Part shown: piece by piece, positions 6,169-8,953 of the stretch
How the letters are laid out: every line of letters starts with the position of its first letter
Position numbering within the stretch: the stretch's first letter is position 1
NCBI GenBank assembly: GCA_035624865.1
Contig: DASPQS010000012.1
Span: 1 to 8,953 of the forward strand
DNA length: 8,953 nucleotides
Direction of reading: 5' to 3'
DNA from: JASHZA01 sp035624865
Lineage (GTDB): Bacteria > Desulfobacterota > Binatia > Binatales > Binataceae
The notes under the pieces: generated by a model
What the model saw: the letters and a program-made list of their open reading frames with translations, nothing else
The model's database searches: none
Told to the model about the DNA's origin: nothing
Program-made: the position numbers and the translations under genes

Positions 6169-7395
6169 ATGACTTCAGAGGAACTGCTGATCGACGCCGA
6201 CGGCCATATCCTCGAGCCGCCTGACCTGTGGGAACGTTATCTCGAGCCGAACTATCGCGATCGCGCCCTGCGTATCAGGGTCGGCGAAGACGGCTTCGAG
6301 TTCCTCGAAATCGACGGTAAACGCGCGCAGCTTACCAGCGCCGCCCTGCTCCATTCGCTGGGTGGGATGAAGATGCTGCGCGAGATGGGCGCCAAGGTCG
6401 AAGATTTCAACGCGTCGCGGCGTGACGTGCTGGGCAAGACCCGCGATCAAACGCATGGGATCTTCGACAGTCTCGCCACCGGGCGCCCGCAGGACACCTA
6501 CCTCGCCGGATGCGCTCCCGGCGCGATGGATATGAAGGAGCGAATCGGCATCCTCGACCGCGAGGCCATGGCCAAGTCGGTGATCTATCCGACGCTGGGA
6601 CTGCTATGGGAGGCCGAGCTGTTCGATATTGAACTCTCGGGCGCATACTGCCGCGCCTACAACCGCTGGATCACCGACTTCTGCGGGGATTCCGGCGGCC
6701 GCCTCGTCCCGATCGCTCATCTCTCACTGGGTGATCCGGCCGAGGCCGCTCGCGAACTCGAGCGAGCCGTCAAAGCCGGATGCCGCGGCGCCTTCGTCTG
6801 CCCGTTTACGATCACGCGCAAGCCCCACGGCCATCCCGACCACAACCGCGTGTTCGCAGTGGCGCAGGACCTCAATGTCCCGATCGCGATTCATCCGACG
6901 CTCGAACCCGCTGCCTGGTCGGTGCATCAGCGGTTTGACGGGATGGGCTGGGCGGACTGGTACTTCGACCTGTTTGCGGCGCAGGGCGTGCCCCAGGCCT
7001 TCGCGACTTTTTTCCAATACGGCGTCTTCGACCGCTTTCCCAGGCTCCGCGTGGTGGTGCTCGAGTCCGGCGCGGGATGGATCGGCTATTGGCTCGACCG
7101 TGGCGACGCGATCTACCGGCGCACAACCTTGGGCGGCACCGTGCAGCTCAAGGAAAAGCCCTCCTACTACTTCAAGCGGCAATGCTATATCTCGGCCGAC
7201 CCCGACGAGCGTTCGATTGCCGCGCTGACCCGGCTGGTCGGTGAGGATCGCTTCTTCTGGGCCAGTGACTATCCCCATCCGGACCATCCGGGCGATTACC
7301 TGACCGAGTTGCGCGGAATGGTCGAGGGGATGACCGCCACGGCGCGGCGTGGAGTATTGGGAGAAAACGTTGCGCGCGCCTTCAACCTGATCTAG
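6169..7395 (+). CDS. Metal-dependent amidohydrolase (amidohydrolase family 2, ACMSD-like TIM barrel)
   Basis: A 408-residue protein with the layout of the amidohydrolase-2 superfamily, whose members hydrolyse or decarboxylate aromatic and other carboxylic acids using a metal ion. Candidate metal ligands by eye are D11 and H13 in IDADGH (a variant of the usual HxH), H242 in IAIHPT, and D367 in WASDYPHPD. E299 in VVLESGAGWIGYW sits where ACMSD-type enzymes have a histidine. The opening DADGHILEPPDLWERYL is typical of a large uncharacterised environmental subfamily. The substrate cannot be told from sequence. It is cytoplasmic, with no signal peptide. GAGGTG at 6158-6163 sets the ATG. It lies after the isc terminator and converges with the lyase gene; chemical linkage with that gene is only suggested by proximity. 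Confidence 0.88.
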   Translation: MTSEELLIDADGHILEPPDLWERYLEPNYRDRALRIRVGEDGFEFLEIDGKRAQLTSAALLHSLGGMKMLREMGAKVEDFNASRRDVLGKTRDQTHGIFDSLATGRPQDTYLAGCAPGAMDMKERIGILDREAMAKSVIYPTLGLLWEAELFDIELSGAYCRAYNRWITDFCGDSGGRLVPIAHLSLGDPAEAARELERAVKAGCRGAFVCPFTITRKPHGHPDHNRVFAVAQDLNVPIAIHPTLEPAAWSVHQRFDGMGWADWYFDLFAAQGVPQAFATFFQYGVFDRFPRLRVVVLESGAGWIGYWLDRGDAIYRRTTLGGTVQLKEKPSYYFKRQCYISADPDERSIAALTRLVGEDRFFWASDYPHPDHPGDYLTELRGMVEGMTATARRGVLGENVARAFNLI

Positions 7396-7464
7396 CGCGT
7401 GAGAAAGCCCGCGCGTTCGCCGCGGCCCTTTTCGCGAAGCCGGTGAGCGACCGCGCGGCGTCCT

Positions 7465-8502
7465 TCACGCAACCCGGCGCATCAGCTCCAGGATGTCGTA
7501 GCCTGTGATCGATCGGCTCTTTTCCGACCAGTCCTTCAGTTCCGCCTGATCGACCATCCCCGCCTGCGCGCCCTTGGCCAGGTCCATCAGCGCGATTTTG
7601 ATCGTCGCCTCGTCGATCATCTCGCCGCTCTTCGGATCCGCCATCGAGCCGCCGCCCTTTTCATGGTAGAGGCGGATCACGCGGCGCGCCTCCTCGACCT
7701 GCTCCTTGCTCGGCGTGTAGCATTCGTTGCAGATCGGCGCCTGCTGCGGATGAATCACCCAGGTCCCGTCCATCCCGAGGCTGGCCGCGCCGACGTTCTT
7801 CTCGCGCAGCCCGCGCTGCAATTCGGCCACCCGCTCGGGTGAATCCTCCTTGCGCCATAGCCGCAGGTAGACATTGTCCACCGCATGCAGGCCTGCCGCC
7901 TTGGCCGCGACCACCGTCGCCTGCTTCGCATAATGGAAGTTCTCGTTTTGCCGTTCGACGATTTCACGCACTCCGATATTGGCGGCGAAGTCCGCGATCC
8001 CGAAGATCAGTCCGCACATCCGGTCCGACGCGGTCGCGATCTCGTAAGCCTTGATCAGCGAATGAGGCGTTTCGATCAGCGATTCGATCTGAATCCGGTA
8101 TTTCCATCCGCCGCGCTTTTCCAGCTCGTCGAGCAGTTTCGACACCTCCCGAATCTCCTCGGGCCCGCGCGTCTTGGGCAGTACGATTCCGTGGAAGCGG
8201 TTCGGCGCTCCCAGCACGATCGCTTCCATGTCGCCCTTGAAGAACGGAGAATGGATATTGTTCGGGCGGACAGTCACGACCTTTTTGCCGAAATCGAGCG
8301 TGTTGAGCGCCTCCACCATCACCTTGCGGCTCTTCTCGCCCTTGAATTCATAGGGGCACGCATCCTCGAAGTCGGCCATAATGTGGTCGACCGGGCATTT
8401 GACTGCATCGGCGGCGTTCTGATGGAGCTTGAGGTTGTGGCCCGGATAGGTCATCTCGGTGCGCGGGATTACGAAGCGAGTACCTTTGTCTAAAACAAAC
8501 AT
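7465..8502 (-). CDS. HpcH/HpaI-family aldolase/citrate lyase beta-like protein, malyl-CoA-lyase type
   Basis: TIM-barrel CoA lyase of the CitE/malyl-CoA lyase group, which cleaves or condenses 3-hydroxyacyl-CoA thioesters (for example malyl-CoA to glyoxylate and acetyl-CoA) with Mg2+. Its 345 residues show DHIMADFEDACP (39-50), R79 in VTVRPN, the metal-binding E140 in IQIESLIETP and D171 in FGIADFAANIG, and the late motif GMDGTWVIHPQQ (243-254). These match malyl-CoA/methylmalyl-CoA lyases better than CitE (shorter) or HpaI aldolases, but the substrate is unproven. A C-terminal tail (about 316-345) runs past the usual end of the fold. The start is ATG at 8502, because MFVLDKGTRF begins a plausible N-terminus and GGAG lies about 12 bases upstream; a longer frame from TTG at 8580 has unlikely composition. 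The stop is at 7465-7467, 69 bases from the amidohydrolase stop. Confidence 0.88.
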   Translation of the reverse strand: MFVLDKGTRFVIPRTEMTYPGHNLKLHQNAADAVKCPVDHIMADFEDACPYEFKGEKSRKVMVEALNTLDFGKKVVTVRPNNIHSPFFKGDMEAIVLGAPNRFHGIVLPKTRGPEEIREVSKLLDELEKRGGWKYRIQIESLIETPHSLIKAYEIATASDRMCGLIFGIADFAANIGVREIVERQNENFHYAKQATVVAAKAAGLHAVDNVYLRLWRKEDSPERVAELQRGLREKNVGAASLGMDGTWVIHPQQAPICNECYTPSKEQVEEARRVIRLYHEKGGGSMADPKSGEMIDEATIKIALMDLAKGAQAGMVDQAELKDWSEKSRSITGYDILELMRRVA

Positions 8503-8592
8503 TGGTTGAAATTTCTCCGAAATCGGGTATGGCCGATGCGAGCTTCCGGCGAGTCTATTGGCTTCAGACCTTCCGGTCAAAACCGCCGGTAT

Positions 8593-8621
8593 CGTTTACG
8601 TGATTTCCAAACACGCGTCAA
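8593..8621 (-). promoter_or_regulatory. Possible promoter for the CoA lyase gene
   Basis: On the minus strand, TTGACG (8621-8616, 5 of 6) is followed by 17 bases and TAAACG (8598-8593, only 3 of 6). It would start transcription near 8586, giving a leader of about 80 bases before ATG 8502. The -10 is weak. It lies in the 251-base divergent gap 8503-8753, which contains no gene I can support. Confidence 0.3.
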
Positions 8622-8719
8622 CCATATCTGTAATAAGCGTAGTGGTGCAGTTAGTAAGTAAGGCTGTTGTCAAAAGGCTCCAAAACCGGTACCTATTGCC
8701 TGTTTCACTACCCGCCGGT

Positions 8720-8733
8720 CACATCAAGATGTG
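8720..8733. promoter_or_regulatory. Perfect palindrome just upstream of the dehydrogenase gene
   Basis: CACATC-AA-GATGTG is a perfect inverted repeat with 6-base arms, 20 bases before ATG 8754. It could be an operator overlapping the transcription start, or a small RNA hairpin (5-bp stem, loop CAAG) in front of the ribosome binding site AAGGA (8745-8749). A TTGTCA -35-like hexamer at 8667-8672 lies upstream but lacks a convincing -10. The regulator is unknown. Confidence 0.4.
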
Positions 8734-8753
8734 GCTGAAGAAAAAAGGAACCA

Positions 8754-8953
8754 ATGAAGGCGATAGTTTTCGAGCAGAACGGAGGCTGCGAGGTTCTTCA
8801 GTATTGCGATACGCCCGAGCCCAAGGCCGGTCCCAACGACGTTATCATCAAGGTCAAGGCGTCGGCCTGCAACTTCAACGATATCTGGGCGCGCCGCGGA
8901 CTTCCCGGGATGAAGATCATCTTCCCGCACATCTCGGGTTCCGACGCCGCCGG
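8754..8953 (+). CDS. Medium-chain dehydrogenase/quinone oxidoreductase family protein, N-terminal part (cut by window edge)
   Basis: The frame is open from ATG 8754 to the right edge, 66 complete codons. The GroES-like N-terminal domain of zinc-type alcohol dehydrogenases and quinone oxidoreductases is clear: MKAIVFEQNGGCEVLQY, then PEPKAGPNDVIIKVKASACN, FNDIWARRGLPGMK and PHISGSDAAG. C39 in SACNFND is offset from the usual catalytic zinc cysteine (CxxD/CGTD pattern), and D43 resembles the quinone-oxidoreductase NxxD arrangement, so zinc catalysis cannot be assumed from this part. The NAD(P)-binding Rossmann domain lies outside the window. The ribosome binding site AAGGA is at 8745-8749. It is divergent from the CoA lyase gene across 251 bases, so the two may share regulation. 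Confidence 0.88.
   Translation, partial: MKAIVFEQNGGCEVLQYCDTPEPKAGPNDVIIKVKASACNFNDIWARRGLPGMKIIFPHISGSDAA

Noticed and set aside
7403..7433. Possible bidirectional terminator between the convergent amidohydrolase and lyase genes
   Set aside because: GAAA/TTTC ends and a CGCG inner stem can pair, but the middle (CCCG against GCCC) does not, so the hairpin is interrupted and weak.
7885..8493. Plus-strand open frame of 202 codons opposite the CoA lyase gene
   Set aside because: Shadow of the malyl-CoA-lyase-like gene, whose motifs are intact on the minus strand.
8503..8580. 26-residue N-terminal extension of the CoA lyase from a TTG start
   Set aside because: Composition is unlike the family, the start is TTG, and the downstream ATG at 8502 begins a plausible N-terminus with GGAG upstream.
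1..8953. Mobile elements, CRISPR arrays, tRNA or rRNA genes
   Set aside because: No transposase or integrase frame, no regularly spaced repeats, and no cloverleaf or rRNA-like segments were seen; base composition looks even across the window.

Overview
The window reads as a high-GC bacterial chromosome segment with tightly packed genes. Most of it is one housekeeping unit, a type-ISC iron-sulfur cluster assembly operon (about 400-6035, + strand). Its order is iscS, iscU, iscA, hscB, hscA, iscX, then an unrecognised 198-residue protein, and it closes with a strong Rho-independent terminator. Three further genes follow: a metal-dependent amidohydrolase (+), a malyl-CoA-lyase-like HpcH/HpaI-family enzyme (-), and the 5' end of a medium-chain dehydrogenase/quinone oxidoreductase (+) that runs off the right edge. 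The left edge holds the last 42 codons of an unrecognised gene.

Organism: not assignable to species. The operon order resembles the proteobacterial isc operon. The IscS N-terminus (YMDNHATT) and the GGGCSG-type IscA look more like deltaproteobacterial, Myxococcota or Binatota-like lineages than Escherichia coli. The flanking amidohydrolase, CoA lyase and MDR genes are of kinds common in environmental bacteria that degrade organic acids. This is inference from motif appearance only; no search was run.

How the genes work together: IscS takes sulfur from cysteine and passes it to the IscU scaffold. IscU keeps the LPPVK motif recognised by HscA. The HscB/HscA co-chaperone pair drives cluster release, IscA is an A-type carrier, and IscX is an IscS-binding acidic modulator. 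Two usual members are absent: no ferredoxin gene lies between hscA and iscX (41 bases), and no iscR is seen in the 399 bases before iscS. HscB carries an extra N-terminal four-cysteine zinc-ribbon-like module.

Regulation visible in the sequence: a good sigma70-type promoter (TTGACA, 17, TACTAT) precedes iscS, with a perfect 15-base dyad upstream of it. A long inverted repeat lies in the hscB-hscA gap. Dyads lie upstream of the amidohydrolase and MDR genes.

Most of the window is ordinary. The items most worth following are the unrecognised last gene of the isc operon, the zinc-ribbon HscB, and the operon lacking fdx and iscR with its own candidate operator.
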